Positions 25,601 through 32,334 of a DNA stretch of 40,283 nucleotides are shown here, piece after piece. Each line of letters begins with the position of its first letter. Within the stretch, counting starts at the first letter, position 1. The DNA comes from Fibrobacter sp. Its GTDB lineage: Bacteria > Fibrobacterota > Chitinivibrionia > Chitinivibrionales > Chitinispirillaceae. Position numbers and translations under genes: made by a program. The stretch is from positions 1 to 40,283 of the forward strand of contig JAAYYB010000287.1 of assembly GCA_012515615.1 (NCBI GenBank), read 5' to 3'. The notes beneath the pieces were generated by a model that worked only from the letters and a program-made list of their open reading frames with translations, was not told the DNA's origin and ran no database searches.

Positions 25601-26122
25601 AGCCCTCCCTTTGAAGATATCAACGGCGACGGAATACGCCAGAGAAATCTGTTGATCCCTGTTGAGGAGAAAAAAGACTGCCACGGCAACAGCAGATTCG
25701 CTGATCTCAACAGAAACGGATTCTGGGACCGTATCGAGCCGCTTGCATCCAACGAATACTTCGAGGTCTACAACCGGCTTCTGGCCGATTCAGCCTTCTG
25801 GAGATATCCGGTCATCAACCCTGAAGATTCCGCAGATTTCAAGACTCTTATGCAGTTAGAAACTGAATATGAACAGCTGAACGGTTATATAAGTGAAGCC
25901 AGAAGCTTTGATGCTGATGTTGACAAAAACGGCGTTGTTGATCCAAATACTGCTGTCAGCATCCAGCGCACTGTAACCACCTCAGGCGGGAAAGCACTCA
26001 ATGAGATACTCTATGGACAGTCGGATGCTACGCGGATCGAGGTGATGATATGGGCCGAATCACAGGGCGTTGTCACAGAGACTCCCGAGCAGCTGATTCT
26101 GCCGGTGGTTAAAGGTGAGTGA
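22694..26122 (+). CDS. Large Ig-like-repeat surface protein with Ca-binding-type C-terminus
   Basis: This protein of about 1,140 residues begins at GTG 22694 (GGGGG eight bases upstream) or ATG 22706; an upstream ATG at 22607 adds an unlikely 29-residue leader. A hydrophobic export signal (HLWIIGLVLLPGLFC) ends at a Cys, though the site is not a standard lipobox. About nine bacterial Ig-like (Big_1/invasin-type) repeats of roughly 90-100 residues follow, with ADG and GNPI/GNPV turns. Near the C-terminus, repeated D-x-N-x-D-G loops (DRNGDG, DINGDG, DLNRNG) resemble dockerin/thrombospondin-type Ca sites. It is likely an adhesive surface or secreted protein. It overlaps the next gene (GTGA). Confidence 0.88.
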   Translation: MGNVMRHLWIIGLVLLPGLFCTIRDDNGNPAISGPNSPLVNTGDNSSVTPSIFASPESAYVKMGDTLSIRVRILGDTSVADSLWPLSGLQITASASKGSLIDDTLTSDINGRATLLFTDKNSGRVELTVRCSGVQQTVRFEVTDTPDKIQKLIEAVPDKPAIKADGQDFTYISVRVLNENHNPISGECVQFVSTSGIIAGEDNCGGSGQSITSKEGIARAKLISSNINDTAFVTAFLVSDQSMSDETEVAFSGVSISIISDQTNISIGDTSIITAQILNASNVPVSRTPVFFSLKDGSSSNLRLIKADSVTNYEGRAVARFRATSNGYDQVNIRSAGTESSVQINVSSLSISLSLNKSVVQTQETDSAVLTSTFVNGSGTPLSGKNIVLTRYYKTEAGNDTSDSFSGKTGSNGKCSFYIRAISYEGTMRLEVIGFDKTEGYASGDTSVQFITTRVMTIRSPESIAADGVSRSAVTVLVKNRSGNPIVGDEVLFSTTAGMITAKATTDSDGKAVAFLTSDRRNMTAKITAVLSSDPAKKQSALVEFTGVELTTGAEPPSISSNGKDTSIISMSLIDAAGNPIAGEPVNFSKQLDKTVIASADSVTNNRGEASCMIYGTGSGMDTIRISSAGANGYVVLNYSSNVIVIDTAAGQRCIADSTDSTLINVTYLQGNRTTPVTGAEVQVSITIGKLDTLFAKKFTTNSKGRISFYMNNPHFASTAVIYVQARTSSEVTTASYPLYFKANLVKKIIIAGTPEVININGNRARLTATAFDSLGNRVKDARLSFNIVSGPSGGEYLDPPVAVTGDDGSAYTYLVSGKTPSYYRQVWVVAGNFSAVKSDTVKFTFAGPPKNITIRTNILKGKNPNDGTFILPCAAIVTDVNGNPVADGTEVNFSLQVSGYVSKKIYPVWEEAAGVSTIVCNYTIDTSYCLLPFEDFNNNFHLDQGEDRNGDGLPNRGEDINGDGIYIPSPPFEDINGDGIRQRNLLIPVEEKKDCHGNSRFADLNRNGFWDRIEPLASNEYFEVYNRLLADSAFWRYPVINPEDSADFKTLMQLETEYEQLNGYISEARSFDADVDKNGVVDPNTAVSIQRTVTTSGGKALNEILYGQSDATRIEVMIWAESQGVVTETPEQLILPVVKGE

Positions 26123-26133
26123 GGATTAATCCA

Positions 26134-26910
26134 ATGCAAACAAAGATACTCCTGATAGTTCTCAGCATAGCAGCCCTCTCAATGGCATCTAACATGGCCA
26201 ACCCTGCAGCAGCAATTCCTGAGGCCAGAGTGGCGGTAGGTGCCTCCTACCATCTGGGGGGATATACACTTACAAATGAGGAAATACCCGCGATTTTCAA
26301 CCGTCTGCATGCCCGGGTTCACTATGCACCGTCAAGCCTTCTTGGCTTCGGCATAGACCTGGGCACCGCACAGATAGATGTTGACAAAAGCGGGTCCGGA
26401 AGTGAATCGATCCCGCTCTTTCATGGTAAGTTCGGGTTTTCAGGGGGAGCACACCTCAGAGTCTCCTCCCCGTTTTTCCTGAAGGAACACATCTCCCTTA
26501 TGGGGATAGGTCAGGCAACCTATTTTTCTTCTGAAAACAAACACGGCGCATCCTACAGCGGTTTTGACGGCTCAGGTGCAGTGGGGGTACAGTTTCACAT
26601 TCCAGGCTTCGGCTACATATCTGCCGGACCACTGGTCTACATTATTCAGGGCAGTAACAAACATTACACTGGAGGAACAGATTTCTTTTCTAACGCAAAC
26701 AATCTGAGGGGATGGATTTCAATTGACTTCTTCCCCAAAATGAAAGATCTCCTCTCCAACAAGGCCTACGTCTCTCTTGAATTCTCGGCCTCTCCACTGA
26801 TCAATGCCTCAAGCCGCATTCCTGTACAAGAGTTCAGTATTTCGCTTAGCATCGGATCAGTTACAGGGAGACTCTACGGGACACAGTCTGATATGGATTG
26901 GGAACCCTGA
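26134..26910 (+). CDS. Probable outer-membrane beta-barrel protein
   Basis: ATG 26134 follows a GTGAGG ribosome site nine bases upstream; GTG 26119 overlapping the previous stop is the alternative. A signal peptide (TKILLIVLSIAALSMASNMA) is followed by about 230 residues with alternating hydrophobic/polar strands and many aromatic and glycine residues, ending in a strand with LYGTQSDMDW. This is the look of a small eight- to ten-strand barrel (YfaZ/OmpW-like size), but no family signature is decisive. The stop-start overlap with the Ig-like gene suggests the barrel helps anchor or secrete that protein, as invasin-type systems do. Confidence 0.75.
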   Translation: MQTKILLIVLSIAALSMASNMANPAAAIPEARVAVGASYHLGGYTLTNEEIPAIFNRLHARVHYAPSSLLGFGIDLGTAQIDVDKSGSGSESIPLFHGKFGFSGGAHLRVSSPFFLKEHISLMGIGQATYFSSENKHGASYSGFDGSGAVGVQFHIPGFGYISAGPLVYIIQGSNKHYTGGTDFFSNANNLRGWISIDFFPKMKDLLSNKAYVSLEFSASPLINASSRIPVQEFSISLSIGSVTGRLYGTQSDMDWEP

Positions 26911-26913
26911 AAA

Positions 26914-26955
26914 GTTGCAAGTCGCAAGTCGAAAGTCACAAGTTAAGAGTTACAA
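26914..26955. repeat. Short heptamer array of the 19528 type
   Basis: Six 7-base units follow the barrel gene: GTTGCAA, GTCGCAA, GTCGAAA, GTCACAA, GTTAAGA, GTTACAA. The unit and the trailing GTTAAGAGT order match the end of the array at 19528-19660, so the same repeat family is present twice in intergenic positions. Confidence 0.8.
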
Positions 26956-27077
26956 TGGGGACATTCGTGTTTTAATGAGAGCATGTACTTAACATTGTTC
27001 TCATTTACAATCCTGACACGTTATATTCACCGGCCTTACTTATCTAATTCCGGGAGGCTACAACCCGTTTTAATCTA

Positions 27078-27226
27078 CCACCAGTTCGCTACTGCGGCCG
27101 CGAAGGCGTTTGAAAATGCGATAACCATACCTGCCTTTGCAACTGGTGGACAACACGGGGTGATAGCACAAGCCCGGCGTCTTCGACGGACTTGAGCGAA
27201 AGAGGGAACGCCCTCTTCCAGATAAC
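27078..27226. repeat. Dispersed repeat with inverted ends, internal copy
   Basis: CCACCAGTT (27078-27086) and AACTGGTGG (27141-27149) form a perfect 9-bp inverted repeat around a GC-rich core with a weaker inner pairing (GCGAAGGC with GCCTTTGC). From TGGTGG at 27144 to 27226 the sequence is about 90% identical, in reverse orientation, to 40201-40283 at the window end. It includes a hairpin AAGAGGG-AACG-CCCTCTT. This block fills much of the 460-bp gap 26911-27370; the remainder is purine-rich and holds no gene I can support. Confidence 0.75.
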
Positions 27227-27370
27227 AGATGACAGAATACAGATGCCGTTCCAGCCCGGCAATACCAGAGGACAGAGGATAGAATTCTGTAAAGGGGTAT
27301 AACAAAATAGAATAGAATGGAGAAGATAAGGCAGAAAAGGAAAGATTAAAACTTTTAAGGACAGGAAAAA

Positions 27371-27583
27371 TTACATGAACAGATCTTTAATTTTTGTCCA
27401 TGTAGTGGGATTCTTGCGGATGTAAAGCTGTTTGTTCAGGGGCCTGACATCTTTAACTGACAATGAACTTGCAATAGTCGGCTGAACTTGTGGACCCTTC
27501 TGAGATGCGGTATCAGACTGCTGTGCAAAAGAAACTGCAACAACCAACAAAACAGAGATCAGCAGCTTCTGGATGATATGCAT
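27371..27583 (-). CDS. Small secreted hypothetical protein
   Basis: This 70-residue protein has a signal peptide (HIIQKLLISVLLVVAVSFAQQ) and a short Ser/Pro/Lys-containing mature part ending WTKIKDLFM. ATG 27583 is preferred because GGAG lies eight bases upstream; ATG 27589 sits too close to it. A TATATT/TATTAT-like -10 is about 45 bases upstream on this strand. I do not recognise the family. It might be a secreted signal or envelope peptide. Confidence 0.6.
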   Translation of the reverse strand: MHIIQKLLISVLLVVAVSFAQQSDTASQKGPQVQPTIASSLSVKDVRPLNKQLYIRKNPTTWTKIKDLFM

Positions 27584-27675
27584 TACCATTTCTCCTTAAC
27601 GGGTATTTTATTCACTTTTATATAATATAGGGTAAAAAAGGAAAAAAATCAACTTTTTTTTAAAAAATTGCAAGC

Positions 27676-27987
27676 TCACTTTATGAGGAGAATTTTATCA
27701 AGCTTAATAGATTGCAAAAGATCCTTTATCTCCTCATCTGCTCCGACAACCTGAATACCCACATCCTTTTCTTTAGTTACCCTGTACAGGTTCATTATCA
27801 AAGAGATAGCCCTGGTGTCCATGTATTTGCAGTTGGTGAAATCCAGAGTGACTCTTTTTACATCAAGTGATTGCACCCTGTTCACAAAGTCTTCAAAGAA
27901 TCCAAACTGGGGTTCAGATGGCGCAAACACCAGTTCAAGGCCTATAACATAATTACCATCTTTATCATGAGAAATCAAAAAACTCAT
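27676..27987 (-). CDS. STAS-domain protein (anti-anti-sigma factor-like)
   Basis: This 103-residue single STAS domain (SpoIIAA/RsbV type) has conserved strand-helix features (RVTLDFTNCKYMDTRAISLIMNLYRV, then GIQVVGADEEIKDLL). The usual phosphorylated Ser of the D-S-x-G motif is Thr here (D-T-R-A), so phosphorylation control may differ. ATG 27987 has AAGGG seven bases upstream; GTG 28005 is less likely. It follows the pseudo-receiver and HATPase genes, all on the minus strand with gaps of about 100 bp. It should bind the HATPase product in a partner switch. Confidence 0.85.
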   Translation of the reverse strand: MSFLISHDKDGNYVIGLELVFAPSEPQFGFFEDFVNRVQSLDVKRVTLDFTNCKYMDTRAISLIMNLYRVTKEKDVGIQVVGADEEIKDLLQSIKLDKILLIK

Positions 27988-28099
27988 TTTTCTGCCCTTA
28001 AACACAAAATTTAAACTAACACTTTAAATTCTATAACTTAAGTGCGGAAAAAACAACAGTTTTCTTTAAACAGGAAACATTTATCAAGGCAGAGAATCT

Positions 28100-28465
28100 T
28101 TACCCGAGTACTTCAAGCACCTTATCACGTATCTCACTGAAATTAACAGGTTTATGGATAATCTCATGAATTCCGTCTAATTTCAGGAGATTGGCTTCAA
28201 GTTCACCTTTCCAGCCTGTCACCATAAAGAATCTCGTATCGGGACAATGGTTTTTAACAAAACGGGCTACACCCCGCCCCCCCATTGTCCTTACGCAAAG
28301 AGATGCAAAAACCGCATGGAATTTGTCTTCCTGAAGTTTCTCCAACCCATTTTCCGCTGTTTCAGCAACAGCTACTTCACAGCCCAGACGGATCAGAGAT
28401 CTGCGTAATACCTCAGTCAACTCAGAATCATCATCAACTATTAATACCTGAAACATTGCAGTCAT
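28100..28465 (-). CDS. Receiver-domain protein lacking the phospho-acceptor Asp
   Basis: This 121-residue stand-alone receiver fold has the acidic pair (Asp11, Asp12), conserved Thr83 (MVTGW) and Lys105 (HKP). At the phosphorylation position the usual D-L-x-M-P reads S-L-C-V-R (Ser55), so canonical phosphorylation is impossible. GGRGV marks the loop after it. Pseudo-receivers often act by binding partners constitutively or sensing another ligand. The ATG at 28465 is followed by an in-frame Met at residue 4; the ribosome site is weak. It lies between the STAS and HATPase genes. Confidence 0.88.
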   Translation of the reverse strand: MTAMFQVLIVDDDSELTEVLRRSLIRLGCEVAVAETAENGLEKLQEDKFHAVFASLCVRTMGGRGVARFVKNHCPDTRFFMVTGWKGELEANLLKLDGIHEIIHKPVNFSEIRDKVLEVLG

Positions 28466-28570
28466 AAGGTGTTAGATGAAGCAATTTTTAAGCCAAACAC
28501 AAGGACTGTTTCTAAACTATTTTTTAAATATCACCTTAGAAAACACTGCTACAAACATCCTTAACCAGGT

Positions 28571-28595
28571 AATTATTCCCGAACAAGGAATAATT
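28571..28595. other. Perfect 9-bp hairpin after the HATPase gene
   Basis: AATTATTCC (28571-28579) and GGAATAATT (28587-28595) pair perfectly across a 7-base loop. It begins 2 bases after the stop codon of the minus-strand HATPase gene. No T-run follows, so it may be a stability or attenuator stem, or a palindromic protein site before the receiver gene. Confidence 0.5.
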
Positions 28596-28597
28596 GT

Positions 28598-29488
28598 CTA
28601 AACACTTTCCTGGATCATCAAGGGTTTATTGAGGCTTTTACAGCTATTATAATACAAGATCACCATGCATTCGGTTTTTTTCCCGGGCTCAAGATTAATT
28701 ATCATCCGGTCCATAAGACGCCTTACAAGCAAAAATCCTTTTCCATGCTCTTCAACCGCAAAACCATCCCTGCCCGTATCCAGCCATTTCAACACATCTC
28801 TCTTCGTCAGTTTCCCTATGGGATCCACTACTGAAACTCCCAGCTTTTCATTATCATGAACCCAGCTCATACTGGCGGGACAATCGGTTTTTACATCAGA
28901 ATACTTCAGCCAGCACTCTCTTGAGAGTCCGGAAAGATTTAACATGGCATGGAAAAAAGCATTTGAAATCAGCTCATCAAGGACAATATCCAGAAAAATG
29001 CCTTTCTTTCCCGGACAAGCCTTTATTATTTCAGAGCAGATCTCCTTTGCCTGGGCATAACTCTTTATTGACGCACTCTCAGGCAGCTTGTCGGGAAAAT
29101 AGTGAGAAAAACCCGGATTTGAACCGCCGATTATCGAACGCAAATACGAAGCGGCCTCCCTGAAATCCTCATCGGTACCATCCACTAAAACGCTGCCGAT
29201 ATTAAAAATGCGTACCAGGGGGATGAACCGGTCAACTTCAGCACTGGTCAGGATTACGTGTTCTGTCCCGGGGTGATCAATCGCAACGGATTTAAAATAC
29301 CTGAGATCACACTCTGATGGAGAACTGCCTAATCCTGATATGATCAGATCAGGATGTTCGGTAGAAGCGATGCTGATAGCTTCGTCTGGATCCGCAGCAT
29401 AAATCAATCTCTGATCACTGCTGCTAAACAGATTTTTAAAAGCATCCAGCCTGCTCGCAGCAGACATCTGAAGAAGAACACATTTCAT
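28598..29488 (-). CDS. Degenerate receiver fused to HATPase (RsbW/SpoIIAB-like)
   Basis: This 296-residue protein has an N-terminal receiver-like domain (about 1-115) in which the acidic pair is gone (LLQMS) and the phospho-Asp position is Ser (DLIISGLG). The C-terminal HATPase domain has the N-box LDELISNAFFHA, a degenerate G1 (VVDPIGKL) and G2 EEHGKGFLLVRRLMD. This is the anti-sigma-kinase type of ATPase that phosphorylates STAS proteins. Catalysis needs checking because the G1 loop is poor. The gap 29490-29866 lies upstream. It probably forms a switch with the STAS protein at 27676 and the pseudo-receiver at 28100. Confidence 0.85.
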   Translation of the reverse strand: MKCVLLQMSAASRLDAFKNLFSSSDQRLIYAADPDEAISIASTEHPDLIISGLGSSPSECDLRYFKSVAIDHPGTEHVILTSAEVDRFIPLVRIFNIGSVLVDGTDEDFREAASYLRSIIGGSNPGFSHYFPDKLPESASIKSYAQAKEICSEIIKACPGKKGIFLDIVLDELISNAFFHAMLNLSGLSRECWLKYSDVKTDCPASMSWVHDNEKLGVSVVDPIGKLTKRDVLKWLDTGRDGFAVEEHGKGFLLVRRLMDRMIINLEPGKKTECMVILYYNSCKSLNKPLMIQESV

Positions 29489-29866
29489 GGCTTTCCTTCA
29501 AAACTCCAACTTTTCCGGTTGCTACCCGTAATTCCATCGGTTAATATAAATAAGGCGCAGAGTATCATTACCTAACTTATGTACCCGAAACTCAGGGCAA
29601 ATTGCACCTGTCCCTTGTGCATAAAGACTTCCACAAATTTTGATATACCACCAGTGTGGTGCTCCTGCGATTTGTTCAAGTTTTTCAGCTCTAAGGCCCA
29701 ATGCACTTTACCCCTTCCCGTCTGCACAAATCAGGTATTTACTTTCCATTCAGGCGTTTCATGAAAAAAAGTGACCCCTCGCATTCTTAATACAATTATG
29801 CTATAATCAATATTTACGCGCAGTTACCGGCTTTGAATAAACATTATTTTTCTGAAAGGGAATCTT
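29489..29866. other. 378-bp divergent intergenic region
   Basis: This gap separates the leftward HATPase operon from the rightward TM-STAS/tsaD operon. It holds an extended -10 (TGCTATAAT, 29799-29807, + strand) for the latter and a small CCAC/GTGG dyad around 29650. I see no gene in it, and short ORFs here have no ribosome site. Confidence 0.5.
29799..29807 (+). promoter_or_regulatory. Extended -10 promoter for the TM-STAS/tsaD operon
   Basis: TGCTATAAT is a perfect extended -10 hexamer. No consensus -35 is found 17 bp upstream. Transcription would start near 29814, leaving a leader of about 50 bases that ends in the AAAGGGA ribosome site of the gene at 29867. Confidence 0.65.
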
Positions 29867-31186
29867 ATGCCCTACGCTGTTTACCTGGTATTTTTCAGTT
29901 TAGTCGGATTAACTCTCATCTTATTGTTCGTACAGTGGGCCTCACTCTCTTCTCTTTCATCCAGAATAAGAGATCTGGAACAGGAAGTCGATAAAAAAGC
30001 GCAGGAATTTGACTCTTTACGCAGAGAGAAGCAGAATGTTGCCAGACAGCCTCTCAATAAAAGACCAGAACCCAGTCAAAATACCTGCAATGAACCAGAA
30101 CCGGAAGAGCCGGTTACTGAATCAGGGTCTCAACAGTCAGGATTTCAGGAGACATTTGCCCGGGAGAAAGGAATAAATTTTCCGGAACCAGCCGCCCCCT
30201 CCTCAGAACAGCAAGAGAGGCCCCTGGAAGATCACCTGCAGATTGTCAGGCCGACTCTTGATGACCATTCTGAAAATGACATAATCCCTGTTGTACCCAG
30301 AAATTCTGAGGCCCCGGTTTTTCCGCCTGACCCGGGTCCCTGCCCACAGGAAACATTTGAAGATTCTGAACCGTTCAAGGTTGTAAGAGCTGTCAACGGC
30401 AAATTCACCGATATCGATATTACTGACCGGGAGCAGTTCGGAGAAGCACGCCCTGCAGCCGATGCCAATGATGTGAATGTCAAATCTGAAAAGTGTGAAA
30501 ACAACCCATTGCCGGATATTTATAAAGAAAACATTCCGGAAGGCAGGGGTTCAAACGACACTGCACCTGTACAGGATCTTTTCTTATCAGGTAACGATGA
30601 GCCCCAGGAGAATGAACCGGAACAGCCTCATCCAGAAAATCGCTCATTCTTTACAGATCTGTACAACGAATCAGACGAGTGTTCCGCCCATGATGGCATT
30701 GAAATTCAAACGCCTTATCAAACATCGAATTTTAACGGCTCTGATTCCGGAACAGAACAACAGCCTTCAAAGCAGAAACAGACGCCTCAATCTGCACCTG
30801 ATCTGAAGGATACCAGTTCATCAGGTCCAGAAGAATCTCCGACAGAATTGCTGAAAATAATGAGCAAAACCAAAAACAAGGGTTCAAAGACCGCGGTTTC
30901 ATCAACACTGCCGCTTTACTCTGATGCGGCCCGTGATGCCGATTTCACAAGATTGTGCAAAATGCTCTCCGGCATAGTCTCAACCAGCAAAAAACCGGAT
31001 ATAAAGATCGATTTCGCCGGAATTCAGTTTATTTACGACAAAGAGCTGGAATACCTCCAGAATATTTACCATATTGTAAATAATCAGGGCGGAAGCCTGT
31101 CTTTTATTAACTGCAGCCCTGAACTGAGCGGCTTCCTGAGCAGAAACCCGGTTCTTTTATCCTTAATCAGTAAGAATAAAGCATGA
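29867..31186 (+). CDS. Membrane-anchored STAS-domain protein with disordered linker
   Basis: This 439-residue protein has one N-terminal transmembrane helix (about 4-25, VYLVFFSLVGLTLILLFVQW), a short coiled coil (about 30-58), a very long acidic and Pro/Glu/Gln-rich disordered region (about 60-345) and a C-terminal STAS fold (about 350-435, KIDFAGIQFIYDKELEYLQNIYHIV). The STAS phospho-site is not obvious (Y-D-K-E in place of D-S-S-G). AAAGGGA precedes ATG 29867. Its stop overlaps the tsaD start as ATGA, so tsaD translation is coupled to it. It tethers a STAS module to the membrane; partner unknown. Confidence 0.85.
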   Translation: MPYAVYLVFFSLVGLTLILLFVQWASLSSLSSRIRDLEQEVDKKAQEFDSLRREKQNVARQPLNKRPEPSQNTCNEPEPEEPVTESGSQQSGFQETFAREKGINFPEPAAPSSEQQERPLEDHLQIVRPTLDDHSENDIIPVVPRNSEAPVFPPDPGPCPQETFEDSEPFKVVRAVNGKFTDIDITDREQFGEARPAADANDVNVKSEKCENNPLPDIYKENIPEGRGSNDTAPVQDLFLSGNDEPQENEPEQPHPENRSFFTDLYNESDECSAHDGIEIQTPYQTSNFNGSDSGTEQQPSKQKQTPQSAPDLKDTSSSGPEESPTELLKIMSKTKNKGSKTAVSSTLPLYSDAARDADFTRLCKMLSGIVSTSKKPDIKIDFAGIQFIYDKELEYLQNIYHIVNNQGGSLSFINCSPELSGFLSRNPVLLSLISKNKA

Positions 31187-32169
31187 TTACCCTTGGAATT
31201 GAATCGTCCTGTGATGAAACTTCAATAGCAGTTCTACGTGATACAGAAATTGTAGTAAACCATATCTACTCTCAAATCGAACATGTCTGTTTTGGGGGAG
31301 TGGTACCGGAGATAGCTTCACGTGCGCACCTCGAGAAAATCGACCGTCTCACAGCTTCCGCCCTGAACGAGGCATCTCTCAGTTTCCGTGATATAGATCT
31401 CCTTGCTGTCACAGACTGCCCGGGCCTGGCAGGAGCCCTTTTAGTAGGGGTAAGCTTTGCCTTAGGAATTCATAACGGATGGAACATCCCTGTTACAGGA
31501 GTAAACCATCTGGAGGGCCACATCTTCTCCGCAATGCTTGAAAACCCCGGACTCAGTTTTCCATTCCTTGCTCTGGTGGTATCCGGCGGACATACAGCAA
31601 TTTACAAGGTAATGGAGATCGGGCGTTACGAATGTCTGGGACAGACTGTCGATGACGCGGCAGGGGAAGCCTTTGACAAAGTTGGGAAGATGCTGGGGTT
31701 TGCATATCCGGCCGGAAGAGCAATCGAACAGGAAGCAGCCGCATCCCCCGAGGATGCTTCGGGGATCAGGTTCCCGGTAGCAAAGGTAAACGGCAACCCG
31801 TTTGACTTCAGCTTCTCGGGGCTTAAAACCGCAGTCAAATACTTCCTGGCTGATAAAGACGCGGATTTTATAAGAGAAAACAGGCCTTCGATCTGCAGAG
31901 CATTCCAGAAAGCAGTCGCTGACTCTCTTATGTCAAAACTGGCGGCAGCCTCTCATAAGACCGGTATCAAAGATGCTGCACTGGTCGGCGGAGTTGCCTG
32001 CAACGGAGAAATCAGGCGCCAAATGAAGAGACTTTTCGGTGACAGGGCACACTTCCCGAGACCGGGGCTGTGCACAGATAACGCAGCCATGATTGCCCTG
32101 GCCGGGTATAAGCGCAGCCTGAAAAACCTTACCCGTTTCCCCCATATGGAACCTTCCAAAGGACTGTAA
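31183..32169 (+). CDS. tsaD: tRNA N6-adenosine threonylcarbamoyltransferase
   Basis: This is the 328-residue TsaD/Kae1 enzyme, which transfers threonylcarbamoyl from TC-AMP to A37 of ANN-decoding tRNAs to make t6A, with TsaB and TsaE. The N-terminal GIESSCDETSIAVL, the metal-binding HLEGH (H-x-x-x-H) and GGHT, plus the later GGVACNGEIR, are all family hallmarks. Length is normal. ATG 31183 overlaps the TM-STAS stop. A 49-aa membrane protein gene follows 12 bases later. MtaB, which thiomethylates the same t6A, is encoded at 36034-37356. Confidence 0.97.
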   Translation: MITLGIESSCDETSIAVLRDTEIVVNHIYSQIEHVCFGGVVPEIASRAHLEKIDRLTASALNEASLSFRDIDLLAVTDCPGLAGALLVGVSFALGIHNGWNIPVTGVNHLEGHIFSAMLENPGLSFPFLALVVSGGHTAIYKVMEIGRYECLGQTVDDAAGEAFDKVGKMLGFAYPAGRAIEQEAAASPEDASGIRFPVAKVNGNPFDFSFSGLKTAVKYFLADKDADFIRENRPSICRAFQKAVADSLMSKLAAASHKTGIKDAALVGGVACNGEIRRQMKRLFGDRAHFPRPGLCTDNAAMIALAGYKRSLKNLTRFPHMEPSKGL

Positions 32170-32181
32170 AGGAGCGCTCTT

Positions 32182-32331
32182 ATGTCATTTTTTATTCTAG
32201 CCTGCCTGTCTTTCTTCTCGATAACCTTCCTCATTATGCTCTCTGTTCAACTTATCCGGATGGAAAAGATGATAATCGACACGACAGAGCTTGTCGAGGC
32301 ACAGGTAGAGGTCCTTTACGGGAAGTTTTAG
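32182..32331 (+). CDS. Small 49-aa single-span membrane protein
   Basis: ATG 32182 is seven bases after a strong AAAGGAG. The product has a hydrophobic span (about 3-24, FFILACLSFFSITFLIMLSV) and a short charged tail (RMEKMIIDTTELVEAQVEVLYGKF). It is too short for a usual ORF cut-off. It is the third gene after the TM-STAS and tsaD genes and ends four bases from the convergent permease gene. The family is unknown, but the ribosome site and composition make it credible. Confidence 0.65.
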   Translation: MSFFILACLSFFSITFLIMLSVQLIRMEKMIIDTTELVEAQVEVLYGKF

Positions 32332-32334
32332 TTA

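Noticed and set aside
27075-27305. Minus-strand ORF of 76 codons in the repeat-rich gap
   Set aside because: It runs through a dispersed inverted repeat, has no ribosome site and no protein-like composition; it is treated as a repeat artefact.
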